Assembly (NCBI GenBank): GCA_021372355.1
Contig: JAJFUQ010000257.1
Coordinates: 1-64,000, forward strand
Reading direction: 5' to 3'
DNA length: 64,000 nucleotides
Source: Nocardiaceae bacterium
GTDB taxonomy: Bacteria; Actinomycetota; Actinomycetes; Mycobacteriales; Mycobacteriaceae
In this document: positions 27,025-36,062 of the stretch, piece after piece
Layout of the letters: each line of letters opens with the position of its first letter
How positions within the stretch are numbered: position 1 is the first letter of the stretch
The notes under the pieces: generated by a model
The model's input: the letters and a program-made list of their open reading frames with translations, nothing else
Told to the model about the DNA's origin: nothing
The model's database searches: none
Program-made: the position numbers and the translations under genes

Positions 27025-28461
27025 TTAGCCAACCGATCCTTCCATCTGGAGCTCGATGAGCCGGTTCAGCTCGAGCGCGTATTCCATGGGCAGTTCCTTG
27101 GCGATCGGCTCCACGAAGCCGCGCACCACCATTGCCATTGCTTCGTCCTCGGTCATGCCGCGGCTCATCAGGTAGAACAACTGGTCTTCCGACACCTTCG
27201 ACACGGTGGCCTCGTGACCCATGGTCACGTCGTCCTCACGGATGTCGACGTACGGGTAGGTGTCCGACCGCGAGATGTTGTCGACGAGCAGTGCGTCGCA
27301 CTTCACGGTCGACTTCGAGCCGTAGGCACCCTTGTTGATCTGCACGAGACCGCGGTAAGACGCACGGCCACCGCCACGAGCAACCGACTTCGACACGATG
27401 GTCGACGAGGTGTTCGGGGCCAGGTGCAGCATCTTCGCGCCGGTGTCCTGGTGCTGTCCTTCGCCGGCGAACGCGACCGAAAGCACTTCACCGTGAGCGT
27501 GCTCGCCCATCATCCAGACCGCCGGGTACTTCATGGTGACCTTCGAGCCGATGTTGCCGTCGATCCATTCCATGGTCGCGCCGGCCTCGGCCTTCGCGCG
27601 CTTGGTGACCAGGTTGTAGACGTTGTTCGACCAGTTCTGGATGGTCGTGTAGCGGCAGCGGCCGCCCTTCTTCACGATGATCTCGACGACTGCTGAGTGC
27701 AGCGAGTCGGAGCTGTAGATCGGCGCCGTACAGCCCTCGACGTAGTGCACGTAGGCGTCTTCGTCGACGATGATGAGAGTCCGCTCGAACTGGCCCATGT
27801 TCTCGGTGTTGATTCGGAAATAGGCCTGTAGCGGGATGTCGACGTGGACACCCTTCGGCACATAGATGAACGAGCCACCCGACCACACCGCGGTGTTCAA
27901 TGCGGAGAACTTGTTATCGCCCGCCGGGATGACCGTGCCGAAGTACTCCTTGAAGAGTTCGGGCTGCTCGCGCAACGCCGTGTCGGTGTCGAGGAAGAGA
28001 ACGCCCTGCTTCTCGAGGTCCTCACGGATCGAGTGGTAGACGACCTCGGACTCGTACTGAGCCGCCACACCCGACACGAGGCGCTGCTTCTCCGCCTCCG
28101 GGATGCCGAGCTTGTCGTAGGTGTTCTTGATGTCCGCGGGGAGGTCGTCCCACGTCGCAGCCTGCTTCTCGCTGGAGCGCACGAAGTACTTGATGTTGTC
28201 GAAGTGGATGCCATCGAGGTCCGAGCCCCAGTTCGGCATCGGCTTCTTGTCGAAGATCCGGAGCGACTTCAAACGCTGCTCGAGCATCCACTCGGGCTCG
28301 TTCTTCTTGGCCGAGATGTCCCGGACCACAGCCTCGGAGAGACCGCGCTGCGCACTGGCGCCAGCGACGTCCTTGTCATGCCAGCCATAGCCGTAGTTAC
28401 CCAGCGACGCGATGGTCTCTTCCTGGGTAAGCGGCGTGGCCTGGTCAGTTGTGACGCTCAT
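27025..28461 (-). CDS. sufB: SufB scaffold protein
   Basis: 478 residues. SufBD core with TCK-type region VEGCTAPIYSSDSLHSAVVE and RNRS-like cluster area, LHLAPNTSSTIVSKSVARGG. It is the scaffold on which Fe-S clusters form. No intein is present, in contrast to the intein-bearing SufB of M. tuberculosis. It overlaps sufR by 4 nt (ATGA). Confidence 0.98.
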   Translation of the reverse strand: MSVTTDQATPLTQEETIASLGNYGYGWHDKDVAGASAQRGLSEAVVRDISAKKNEPEWMLEQRLKSLRIFDKKPMPNWGSDLDGIHFDNIKYFVRSSEKQAATWDDLPADIKNTYDKLGIPEAEKQRLVSGVAAQYESEVVYHSIREDLEKQGVLFLDTDTALREQPELFKEYFGTVIPAGDNKFSALNTAVWSGGSFIYVPKGVHVDIPLQAYFRINTENMGQFERTLIIVDEDAYVHYVEGCTAPIYSSDSLHSAVVEIIVKKGGRCRYTTIQNWSNNVYNLVTKRAKAEAGATMEWIDGNIGSKVTMKYPAVWMMGEHAHGEVLSVAFAGEGQHQDTGAKMLHLAPNTSSTIVSKSVARGGGRASYRGLVQINKGAYGSKSTVKCDALLVDNISRSDTYPYVDIREDDVTMGHEATVSKVSEDQLFYLMSRGMTEDEAMAMVVRGFVEPIAKELPMEYALELNRLIELQMEGSVG

Positions 28462-29195
28462 GCGAGCCCCTCTTCCGTGCGGTTACCGGTCTTGATGGTC
28501 AGTGGGATGTTCGTGGTGCAGGCGCAGTTGCCGTTGGCGATCGTGGCGAGGCGCTGCACATGGGTACCGAGGATCTCGCGGAATGCTTCGAGCTCGGCTT
28601 CACATAGTTCCGGGAATTCCTCAGCTACGTGGGAAACCGGGCAATGATGCTGGCAGATCTGTACGCCCGAGCCAACTTCACGAATGCTGGCGGCGAACCC
28701 CTTCGAGGTGAACGCGCCCGCGATTTCTTCGGCCTTGGCTTCCAGCTGGCCGGGTTCGTGCAGCGGCTCGACACCGCCCACGATCGCCGCAACGCGCTTG
28801 CGCGCGAACGTCTTGATGGCTTCCTCGCCGCCGATTTCACGCAGTTGGCGCATTGCTGCGCCGGCGAGATCGTCGTAGGCGTGGACCAACTTGCCACGAC
28901 CCGTCGCGGTCAGCTGGAACATCTTGGGTGGGCGGCCACGGCCGCGGTGTGCCCACGCCGGGGCGTTGATGGCCTGCGCCTCGCCCGACTCCAGGAGTGC
29001 GTCCAGATGGCGACGCACGCCCGCTGCGGTGAGGTTGAGGCGCTCGCCGATGTCGGGAGCAGTGATCGGACCTTCTTCGAGAAGAAGCTTGACCACGGCA
29101 GCGCGGGTTCGACCCTCGGTGCTTATCGGCGCAAGCGGATCGGCGGCGACGGTAACCCCGTCACGCGCATCAATCAGCTTCTCCGCGGATTTCAC
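28458..29195 (-). CDS. sufR: SufR Fe-S cluster-sensing repressor of the suf operon
   Basis: 245 residues from GTG 29195; an upstream TTG at 29261 is less likely because it lies in the predicted -35. The N-terminal winged helix (TRAAVVKLLLEEGPITAPDIGERLNLTAAGVRRHLDAL) is followed by an effector region with the Cys set CQHHCPVSH, LCEAE and NGNCACTT, which can hold a 4Fe-4S cluster. First gene of the suf operon. When holo it should repress from the operator that overlaps its own start codon. Confidence 0.94.
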   Translation of the reverse strand: MKSAEKLIDARDGVTVAADPLAPISTEGRTRAAVVKLLLEEGPITAPDIGERLNLTAAGVRRHLDALLESGEAQAINAPAWAHRGRGRPPKMFQLTATGRGKLVHAYDDLAGAAMRQLREIGGEEAIKTFARKRVAAIVGGVEPLHEPGQLEAKAEEIAGAFTSKGFAASIREVGSGVQICQHHCPVSHVAEEFPELCEAELEAFREILGTHVQRLATIANGNCACTTNIPLTIKTGNRTEEGLA

Positions 29196-29206
29196 AACAA
29201 CAGTGT
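29192..29206 (-). promoter_or_regulatory. SufR operator
   Basis: Read on the minus strand this is ACACT-gttgt-TGTGA, an exact match to the ACACT-N5-TGTGA motif I recall as the M. tuberculosis SufR site. It overlaps the GTG start of sufR and lies just downstream of the predicted transcription start, a position suited to repression. Confidence 0.8.
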
Positions 29207-29233
29207 GACGGAATTCCGGCCGGGTGGCTAGAA

Positions 29234-29261
29234 AGGATAGCCTAAGCAGCCCTTGAGACAA
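29234..29261 (-). promoter_or_regulatory. Predicted suf operon promoter
   Basis: On the minus strand TTGTCT (29261-29256) and TATCCT (29239-29234) are 16 nt apart, a plausible housekeeping -35/-10 pair. A start near 29227 would give a leader of about 30 nt that includes the SufR operator. Confidence 0.5.
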
Positions 29262-29274
29262 GGGTCACACGCCG

Positions 29275-29856
29275 TCACGGCGCGACGGTGACCGTGGTGC
29301 CGACGTCGGTCCAATCAAAGAGCCATCGCATCGCGTCATCAGGCAGGCGGACGCAACCGTGAGAGCCCTCTGTCACGAAGTTCGCGGAACCGAATGCGAT
29401 GACTTGCCACGACGCGTCGTGGAACCCGAAGTCACCGAAGAACGGCATCCAGTAGTGCACGAAATCGCTGTAGCCCGGCCCCTCCAGAGTGCGGTCCATC
29501 TCCTTGGCTTCGACGTACCACGTACCAGTGGGTGTCCCCTGCCCGGAGGCGACCGCGCCCGTTGTCACCGGCGACGTGCGAACCTCACGCGACCCCTCAC
29601 ACATCCATGCGAACTGCTTCGACAGGCTGACCTGGATCAACTTCGGATCCGTGTTGGCGGAACATGGCGAATACGCCAGTCCCGGCGACGGTTTCGGGGC
29701 CGGAACCGCGGGCGCCGCCGCCATGACAAGTGGCCTGGCGTCTCCGTAGTTCTGCACTTCGGGTGACTCGCTCGCGCAACCGGCTGCGAGCATGACTGAG
29801 GCCGCCGCGAAGATGCGACGGCCTCGATGCGCTCGTTCGGTGGCCACGATCACCAA
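29275..29856 (-). CDS. L,D-transpeptidase lipoprotein (YkuD)
   Basis: 193 residues. A lipobox LAAGC near residue 26 predicts a membrane-anchored lipoprotein. The YkuD catalytic motif is intact: FHDASWQ, then GSHGCVRLPDDAM with the nucleophilic Cys. It should form 3-3 cross-links or attach proteins to peptidoglycan. Start codons TTG 29856, GTG 29853 and GTG 29847 are all in frame; the shorter ones give a more usual signal peptide. It is upstream of sufR on the same strand but has its own 79-bp spacer. This gene and the next four are absent from the M. tuberculosis sufR-mptB interval. Confidence 0.9.
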   Translation of the reverse strand: MVIVATERAHRGRRIFAAASVMLAAGCASESPEVQNYGDARPLVMAAAPAVPAPKPSPGLAYSPCSANTDPKLIQVSLSKQFAWMCEGSREVRTSPVTTGAVASGQGTPTGTWYVEAKEMDRTLEGPGYSDFVHYWMPFFGDFGFHDASWQVIAFGSANFVTEGSHGCVRLPDDAMRWLFDWTDVGTTVTVAP

Positions 29857-29880
29857 GTTACGAGCCGCGTGCGCTCTCGG

Positions 29881-30471
29881 CTACGAACCTCGCAAAATGC
29901 TCACGATCTGAGTCTGTCTCTTTGCCTGCGCGTGCTCCAGCGCGGTGATGCCGTTGCGGTCCTGCCTGTCGGCGCCGGCACCAAGGAGAATCCGGACGAT
30001 CTCCTGATACTTCGCGCTGCCGTCCCCATAGACAACGGCTTCGAGTAACGCTGTCCAGCCCGGATCGTTGACGTGGTTGACGTCGATTCCCGTCTGGACC
30101 ACCCGGCGCACGTAATCGACGTGCCCACGCTCACTCGCCGGAATCACCGAAAGACCACCGAACCGGTTCTCGATCTCGAGGTCCGGGCTCGCCGGAAGCA
30201 GAACCTCCAGCATCCGGACACTTCCCGTGACGCCGGTGACGAGCCATGGAGTGTCATGACGGTCGTCGAGCGCGTTCGGATCGGCTCCCCGCGCGATGAG
30301 AACCCGTGCGACGTCGACGAGGTCGTAGGTCGCGGCGAGCAACAAAGCAGTTCGCTGGTGATCGTCGCGGGCCTCGACATTCGCACCACGTCGGAGAGCG
30401 CTGACCACCCGATCGACGTCCCCCGCGGCAGCTGCGGAAAGCAGCATGCCGTCGAGTTCCGCCTGATTCAC
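29881..30471 (-). CDS. Ankyrin repeat protein
   Basis: 196 residues from GTG 30471. Four to five ankyrin repeats are visible: GDVDRVVSALRRGANVEARDD, QRTALLLAATYDLVDVARVLI, YVRRVVQTGIDVNHVND, and IVRILLGAGADRQDRNGITAL. There is no signal peptide, so it is probably cytosolic. Ankyrin proteins mediate protein contacts; the partner is unknown. The start is 13 nt after the stop of the NHL-like lipoprotein gene, suggesting co-transcription. Confidence 0.9.
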   Translation of the reverse strand: MNQAELDGMLLSAAAAGDVDRVVSALRRGANVEARDDHQRTALLLAATYDLVDVARVLIARGADPNALDDRHDTPWLVTGVTGSVRMLEVLLPASPDLEIENRFGGLSVIPASERGHVDYVRRVVQTGIDVNHVNDPGWTALLEAVVYGDGSAKYQEIVRILLGAGADRQDRNGITALEHAQAKRQTQIVSILRGS

Positions 30472-30483
30472 CGCAGGTGCTCT

Positions 30484-31443
30484 TCACACCGTCGGATCGG
30501 TGACGACCTCGAACGGGCCGGTCGGCGGCTCCTCCTTGAAGTTGCTGTCCACGAACAGGACCTGTCCGTTGAGGGGCTTGGCCGTCGTGAACACACGCTT
30601 CGGGTCGGTCTGCTCTTCCCGAACCTTCTCCACGGCCGAGCCATCGGCGGCCAGGCGCAGGGTGGTCAGCACGTGGTCGAAGTTCCGAACGACCGTGAGG
30701 GTGTCTCCCTGCAGGATGAGGCCGTCGGCGTTGTTCAGTCCCGTTCCGCCTCGGACGGCCGTCGCGGCGCCGGACGTGACGTCGAAGCGCCACAGCATTC
30801 CCGTGTTGCCCTGAGCGACGACGAACGCCGACCGGTCGGCACTGAGGACGATGCCGCCGAGGTTGAAGCCTTCCTTGCGTTCGATCTGGCCCTTGGCGTC
30901 TGCCCAGAGGGTCGCCTTCCAGGCCGAGCCATCGAGCGCGACGCGGAAGATCTGGGGGTCGTTCGAGTTCGTGAAGTACGCGGCACCGTCAGGTCCGATC
31001 GCGACGTCATTGAGGAACACCTGGTTGCCGGGCGCCCGCAGAGCCGCGAGCAACTTGCCTTCCGGGCTGTAGACCCACAGGTCCGGCTTGTCGTTGCCGA
31101 TTCCGTTCGGCCCGCCGGCGATGTAGATGCGCCCCTCGCTGTCGACCGTGATGCCGCGAGCGGTCGTCCGGCCATCGGTTCCGTCCCCCTTGAGCCATTC
31201 CTCGGTCGTGGCGCCGCCGGAGGTGCCGCGGTGGATTTCGCCACCGCTCACCTCGCTGACATAGAAGACCCCACGCGCTTCGTCCGCGCCGATTCCCTCG
31301 AATGTCGAACCGGTCGCGTCGGCCGTCAACTGGTACGTCGACGGCAGCTTCGGTGCCGATGCGGACTGGGCGTCGCTCTGGCACGCGGTACTCAGGATGG
31401 CGATCGACAGCAGTGCGGAGGTGAGGGCGAGTGTGCGTTTCAT
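30484..31443 (-). CDS. Secreted SMP-30/NHL-like beta-propeller lipoprotein
   Basis: 319 residues from ATG 31443 (GTG 31452 is possible). A lipobox ILSTACQ predicts lipidation at Cys near residue 21. The rest is a propeller of SMP-30/gluconolactonase type (FEGIGADEARGVFYVSEVSGGEI, RGITVDSEGRIYIAGGPNG, FLNDVAIGPDGAAYFTNSN, NADGLILQGDTLTVV). Likely an exported binding protein or lactonase. It forms a minus-strand pair with the ankyrin gene and diverges from the two-component system. Confidence 0.85.
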   Translation of the reverse strand: MKRTLALTSALLSIAILSTACQSDAQSASAPKLPSTYQLTADATGSTFEGIGADEARGVFYVSEVSGGEIHRGTSGGATTEEWLKGDGTDGRTTARGITVDSEGRIYIAGGPNGIGNDKPDLWVYSPEGKLLAALRAPGNQVFLNDVAIGPDGAAYFTNSNDPQIFRVALDGSAWKATLWADAKGQIERKEGFNLGGIVLSADRSAFVVAQGNTGMLWRFDVTSGAATAVRGGTGLNNADGLILQGDTLTVVRNFDHVLTTLRLAADGSAVEKVREEQTDPKRVFTTAKPLNGQVLFVDSNFKEEPPTGPFEVVTDPTV

Positions 31444-31555
31444 GCCTTCCACGGTGCGGTTCGGGACCCCTCGCCGACGTCGGGCAACCGGTCACCATCA
31501 GATAGCCAATCGGATGATGCCGAGCCCCCGGCACTCTCCCTAAGCTGGAACGATC

Positions 31556-32692
31556 ATGTGTGCACAGAGTCAGCCCTCCGGAGTCCGCGGGATTCTCGCG
31601 CCCGCCGCCCGGCTCGATCTCTGGTTGCACATCGTGCTCATCGTCCTCGTCGTGACGTCCGCGGTTCGCTATGTCATGCGGCACGGACTCGGCCTGACGG
31701 GTGTGCTCGTTCTCTTGGGCGCCGCGGGCCTCGTTCTCGCCTACTCCGCGCGCTCTCTGCTGCCAGGCCGCGTGTGGTGGCCGGCGACCTGGGTCACCGG
31801 AATCGTGGTGCTGTGGACCGCGCTCACGATCGTGGCTCCCTCCTTCGCGTGGTGTGCGGTCCCGGTCGCCTTCGCGGTGTTGCGCATCATCCCGTTCCGG
31901 CCCGCGACGGCGGTTGTCGCGCTGATGACCCTGGTGGTGGCGGGGTCGTGGCTGCGCATCACCGGCACCTTCGACCCGACGCTGGTGGCCGGTCCTCTGG
32001 GCATCGCGCTGGTGACCACGATGGCCTATCGGGCCCTCGAACGGACGCAGGCCGACCTCGCGGAGGAGCAGCATCGCAGCGGTGTTCTCGCCGAACGCAC
32101 GCGGCTTTCGCGCGACATCCACGATTCGGTCGGCCAGGGATTGTCGAGCATCAACCTGCTGCTCCAAGCTGCAGAGCAATCCTGGGACACCGATCCCCCG
32201 GCGTCCCGCGAGCACGTCCGCACCGCCGCCGCGACGGCGCGAGACGGACTCGATGAAGTTCGGCGGGTCGTGCGCGACCTCGCGCCCGCCGGCTTCTCCA
32301 ACGCCGAATCCGCGCTCCAACAGGTGGCGCTGGAGGCCGCGCTCGGCTTCCCAGTGGAGGTTCGAATCGACGGCACGTCACGACCCGTGCCGCCCGCCGT
32401 CGCGTCGGCGCTGGTCCGGACCGCACGTGGAGCACTTGCCAACGTCCGCGAGCACGCCGAAGCGAGCCGCGCCGTTGTGACCCTCACCTATCACGCCGAC
32501 GAGATTCGCCTCGATATTCGGGACGACGGTCGCGGGTTTGCGCCCGAGGACATTCGCGCGGACGGACTTCGAGGTCGAGGTCTGCGTGGAATCCGCGAGC
32601 GTGCCGAACAACTCGGCGGTCAGGCTGAGATGGAGAGTGCGCCGGGCGAAGGTGCCACTGTGTCCGTGCGATTCCCGCTGGAGGTTCGATGA
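31556..32692 (+). CDS. Sensor histidine kinase (NarL/DesK class)
   Basis: 378 residues. Five or six helices fill residues 20-155 with little extracellular loop, so it probably senses membrane state. The HisKA_3 motif RLSRDIHDSVGQGLSSINLLL has the phospho-acceptor His at residue 189. The HATPase region has NVREHAEA and DDGRGF. Start codon ATG overlaps nothing upstream. It overlaps the response regulator by 4 nt, so the two form a two-component pair. Confidence 0.95.
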   Translation: MCAQSQPSGVRGILAPAARLDLWLHIVLIVLVVTSAVRYVMRHGLGLTGVLVLLGAAGLVLAYSARSLLPGRVWWPATWVTGIVVLWTALTIVAPSFAWCAVPVAFAVLRIIPFRPATAVVALMTLVVAGSWLRITGTFDPTLVAGPLGIALVTTMAYRALERTQADLAEEQHRSGVLAERTRLSRDIHDSVGQGLSSINLLLQAAEQSWDTDPPASREHVRTAAATARDGLDEVRRVVRDLAPAGFSNAESALQQVALEAALGFPVEVRIDGTSRPVPPAVASALVRTARGALANVREHAEASRAVVTLTYHADEIRLDIRDDGRGFAPEDIRADGLRGRGLRGIRERAEQLGGQAEMESAPGEGATVSVRFPLEVR

Positions 32693-33309
32693 TCCGGATC
32701 GTCATCGTCGACGACCACCCAGTCGTCCGCGCGGGACTTCGCGCACTCGTCGACGGACAGCCAGACCTGTCGGTCGTCGGTGCGGCGGACGGCCCGGACA
32801 GTGCGCTTTCGGTCGTCGGCGACGTCACTCCGGACGTCGTTCTCATGGATCTGAGCCTCGGTCATGCGGCCGTCGGTGGTGCGGACATCACCGCCCGACT
32901 CCGTGCTCTCCCAAACCCGCCCGAAGTCCTCGTCCTGACCACTTACGACACCGAATCCGACGTCATCCGCGTGTTGGAAGCCGGGGCCCGCGGTTACCTG
33001 CTGAAAGACACTCCGCCCGCCGATCTCTTCGCCGGAATCCGGGCCACCGCTCGCGGCGAAACCGTCCTGGCACCCTCGGTCGCGGCGACGCTGGTCCGAA
33101 GAACTGTCGCCCCCGCCATCACCGAGCGCGAGGTCGAAGTCCTTCAACTGTTGTCGAAGGGCCTGGGTAACAAGGAAATGGCTCGGGAGCTGTTTGTTTC
33201 CGAGGCGACCGTGAAGTCGCACCTTTCGCACATTTATACGAAGCTCGGCGTCGATACCCGAGCCGGCGCCGTTGCCGCCGCGATCGAACGGCGGATCATT
33301 CGGGCTTAA
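32689..33309 (+). CDS. Response regulator (NarL/FixJ family)
   Basis: 206 residues. Receiver domain with the phospho-acceptor Asp54 in VVLMDLSLG and Lys in LLKDTPP. The C-terminal LuxR helix-turn-helix is intact (TEREVEVLQLLSKGLGNKEM, SEATVKSHLSHIYTKLGVDTRA). Cognate to the upstream kinase by ATGA overlap. Targets unknown; the lipoprotein/ankyrin genes across the divergent spacer are candidates. Confidence 0.96.
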   Translation: MIRIVIVDDHPVVRAGLRALVDGQPDLSVVGAADGPDSALSVVGDVTPDVVLMDLSLGHAAVGGADITARLRALPNPPEVLVLTTYDTESDVIRVLEAGARGYLLKDTPPADLFAGIRATARGETVLAPSVAATLVRRTVAPAITEREVEVLQLLSKGLGNKEMARELFVSEATVKSHLSHIYTKLGVDTRAGAVAAAIERRIIRA

Positions 33310-33336
33310 GGGTTTCCAGTCCGTTAGGGTGCGAGA

Positions 33337-35028
33337 GTGACGGTAACCGAGGCCTCCCCAGTCGACCGGTTGGTGAGTCTCGGCCGTCGCATTCTCGGCC
33401 TCGACGTCACGGGTCCCGACCACACGGTCGCCGCACTCCACGGCCTCGAAGCCGAGGCCAAAGGCCTTCTTCCGCTCGAGGTCAAGCAGCTTCGACGCAT
33501 CCGGCTCTTCGGTGCAACGGGTGCGGTCCTCATGGCGATCGGTGCACTGGGCGCGGGTGCTCAGCCGGTGCTCCAGAACCCCGTCGCGGGCTTGCGCTTC
33601 CTCGGACTGCCCGCCCGGATGTTGACGACGGCGCTGACCACCACGATCACCGGCACCGTCATGGTGGTCCTCGCATGGCTGCTCCTGGGACGCTTCGCAC
33701 TCGGCATCCGGACGGGTCGACGCATGACCCGATCGCAACTCGACCGCACGCTGCTGCTGTGGATTCTGCCGCTCAGCGTCGGCCCACCGATGTTCAGCCG
33801 CGACGTCTACTCGTACCTTGCGCAGAGCGAGATCGCCGCGCGCGGACTCGATCCGTACGCGATCGGACCCGGACCGGCACTCGGCCTCGACAACGTTCTC
33901 TCGCGCACGGTTCCCACGATCTGGCGGGACACTCCGGCTCCCTATGGGCCGCTGTTCCTCTGGATGGGTGAGCGAATCTCGTCGATCACGGGCTACAACA
34001 TCGTGCCCGGAATCCTGCTGCATCGAGCGCTCGCCCTCATCGGCCTCGCGATGATCGTGTGGGCACTCCCCCGACTTGCGCGCCGCTGTGGCGTCGCGCC
34101 GGTGGCCGCACTGTGGTTGGGTGCCGCGAACCCACTCGTGCTCTTTCACCTCGTCGCGGGTGTGCACAACGAAGCCCTGATGATCGGCTTCATGATGGCC
34201 GGATTCGAGATCGCGTTACGCGGTCTGGACGCCGCACACCCCCTACGTGGGAAACCGCTCCTGCTCCTGGTCACCGGCACGGTGCTGATGTCGGCGTCGA
34301 CGATGATCAAGATCACTTCGTTGATCGCGCTCGGATTCCTGGGTATGGCGTTGGCGCGCAAGATCGGACGAGGCTTCCTCGGGGTCGTCATCTCCGCTGC
34401 GATATTGCTCGCGATATGCGCGATCGTCATCGCGGCGATCAGCGTCGGCACCGGGCTCGGTATGGGCTGGGTCAGCACGCTCAACACCGCGAGCGCCGTT
34501 CGAAGCTGGATGTCGTTGCCGACCGCGATCGGTGTCATCACCGGATTCGGCGGCGTACTTCTCGGCCTCGGCGACCACACGACTGCTGTTCTCGGCCTCA
34601 CGCGCCCGATCGCGGCCACGGTCGCCGCGTTCGTGGTGATGCGCATGCTCGTCGCCACCTACACCGGCCGACTGCACCCCGTCGGAGCACTCGGTGTCTC
34701 GTTCGGGGCGATGGTTCTTCTCTTCCCGGTCGTGCAGCCGTGGTACCTGCTGTGGGGTGTCATCCCGCTGGCCGCCTGGGCAACCACTCCGGCGTTCCGC
34801 GTTCCGACCGTGGTGTTCTCGACGATCGTCGCGGTGATCCTCATGCCGAACGGTGCCGAGTTCAAACCGTTCGTCATCGTGGAAGCGGCGATCGCCGCGA
34901 TCTGCGTCATCGGCGTGATCATCATCTCGACGGTGAACCGACTGCCCTGGTCGAGCCACGCGATTCCTGAGGCCCAGGTAAGCGAACCAGAGGACGAGCA
35001 GGACACCCAAACCGCTCGGCAACACTGA
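33337..35028 (+). CDS. mptB: Alpha-1,6-mannopyranosyltransferase, GT-C family (MptB)
   Basis: 563 residues from GTG 33337, about 13 membrane helices. The first extracytoplasmic loop has FSRDVYSYLAQSEIAARGLD, carrying the acidic motif of polyprenyl-phosphomannose-dependent GT-C enzymes. Position next to the ABC pair and sufR equals Rv1459c (MptB), which starts the lipomannan/LAM mannan backbone. The presence of this gene supports a LAM-type envelope. Confidence 0.92.
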   Translation: MTVTEASPVDRLVSLGRRILGLDVTGPDHTVAALHGLEAEAKGLLPLEVKQLRRIRLFGATGAVLMAIGALGAGAQPVLQNPVAGLRFLGLPARMLTTALTTTITGTVMVVLAWLLLGRFALGIRTGRRMTRSQLDRTLLLWILPLSVGPPMFSRDVYSYLAQSEIAARGLDPYAIGPGPALGLDNVLSRTVPTIWRDTPAPYGPLFLWMGERISSITGYNIVPGILLHRALALIGLAMIVWALPRLARRCGVAPVAALWLGAANPLVLFHLVAGVHNEALMIGFMMAGFEIALRGLDAAHPLRGKPLLLLVTGTVLMSASTMIKITSLIALGFLGMALARKIGRGFLGVVISAAILLAICAIVIAAISVGTGLGMGWVSTLNTASAVRSWMSLPTAIGVITGFGGVLLGLGDHTTAVLGLTRPIAATVAAFVVMRMLVATYTGRLHPVGALGVSFGAMVLLFPVVQPWYLLWGVIPLAAWATTPAFRVPTVVFSTIVAVILMPNGAEFKPFVIVEAAIAAICVIGVIIISTVNRLPWSSHAIPEAQVSEPEDEQDTQTARQH

Positions 35029-35135
35029 GTGCTCCGTCCTCCCTCCGCTCCTCGGTGCGTTCCTCGCTCCTCCGTCGCTGCGGTACTCCCTGCGATGCTC
35101 AGTCGTACTCCCGCACTCCAGTACCCTGATTGATC

Positions 35136-36062
35136 GTGAACAATGCTCCAGCGGTGCAGCTGAGCGGCGTCGTCAAGAAGTTCGGTGCGATCACCGCCGT
35201 CGACGGTCTTGATCTCGAACTGCCGCCGGCGAAGGTCCTCGCCCTGCTCGGCCCGAACGGTGCCGGCAAGACGACGACCGTCGAGATGTGCGAAGGGTTC
35301 GGTCGTCCGGATGCCGGCGAGATCCGCATTCTCGGACTCGACCCGATCGCCGAGCGCGCCAAGCTCAAGCCGCGGATCGGCGTCATGTTGCAGGGTGGCG
35401 GAGCCTACCCGGGCGCCCGCGCGGCGGAGATGTTGCAGCTGGTGGCGTCGTACAGCGCCAACCCACTCGACCCCGAGTGGCTGCTCCGGACGCTCGGTCT
35501 CAACGACTCCCGCAAGACTCCCTACCGCCGCCTGTCCGGTGGTCAGCAGCAGCGACTTTCGCTCGCCTGCGCGATCGTCGGCCGCCCCGAACTCGTGTTC
35601 CTCGACGAGCCGACCGCCGGCCTCGATGCCCAGGCCCGTTTGCTCGTGTGGGACCTCATCGACGCTCTTCGCCGCGATGGCGTGAGCGTGTTGCTGACGA
35701 CCCACATGATGGATGAGGCCGAACAGCTCGCCGACGAAATCGTCATCATCGACCACGGCAAGACCGTCGCCTCGGGGACGCCTGCGGAAATCACGACGCG
35801 CGGTGCGACCGGGCACCTTCGCTTCACGGCGCGTCCGAAGCTCGACCTCGCCGGCCTGCGAAAAGAACTCCCGGGAGACTTCACCGTCGCCGAGAACTCA
35901 CCCGGCACGTATCTCGTCGACGGTGAGATCACGCCTGCCGTCTTGGCCGCGGTGACCACGTGGTGCGCCCGGCTCGGCGTCCTCGCCACCGACATCCGTG
36001 TCGACCAGCGCCGACTCGAAGACGTCTTCCTCGAACTGACCGGCAGGGAGCTGCGCGGATGA
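35136..36062 (+). CDS. ABC transporter ATP-binding protein
   Basis: 308 residues from GTG 35136 (TTG 35130 possible). Walker A GPNGAGKTTTVEM, signature LSGGQQQRLSLACAI, Walker B ELVFLDEPTAGLDA. Length and C-terminal extension fit drug/antibiotic-type ABC-2 ATPases. Equivalent to Rv1458c. It overlaps its permease by 4 nt. The substrate is unknown. Confidence 0.94.
   Translation: MNNAPAVQLSGVVKKFGAITAVDGLDLELPPAKVLALLGPNGAGKTTTVEMCEGFGRPDAGEIRILGLDPIAERAKLKPRIGVMLQGGGAYPGARAAEMLQLVASYSANPLDPEWLLRTLGLNDSRKTPYRRLSGGQQQRLSLACAIVGRPELVFLDEPTAGLDAQARLLVWDLIDALRRDGVSVLLTTHMMDEAEQLADEIVIIDHGKTVASGTPAEITTRGATGHLRFTARPKLDLAGLRKELPGDFTVAENSPGTYLVDGEITPAVLAAVTTWCARLGVLATDIRVDQRRLEDVFLELTGRELRG

Noticed and set aside
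25681..27696. 671-codon plus-strand frame antisense to sufC, sufD and sufB
   Set aside because: It spans several well-supported suf genes and has no domain of its own.
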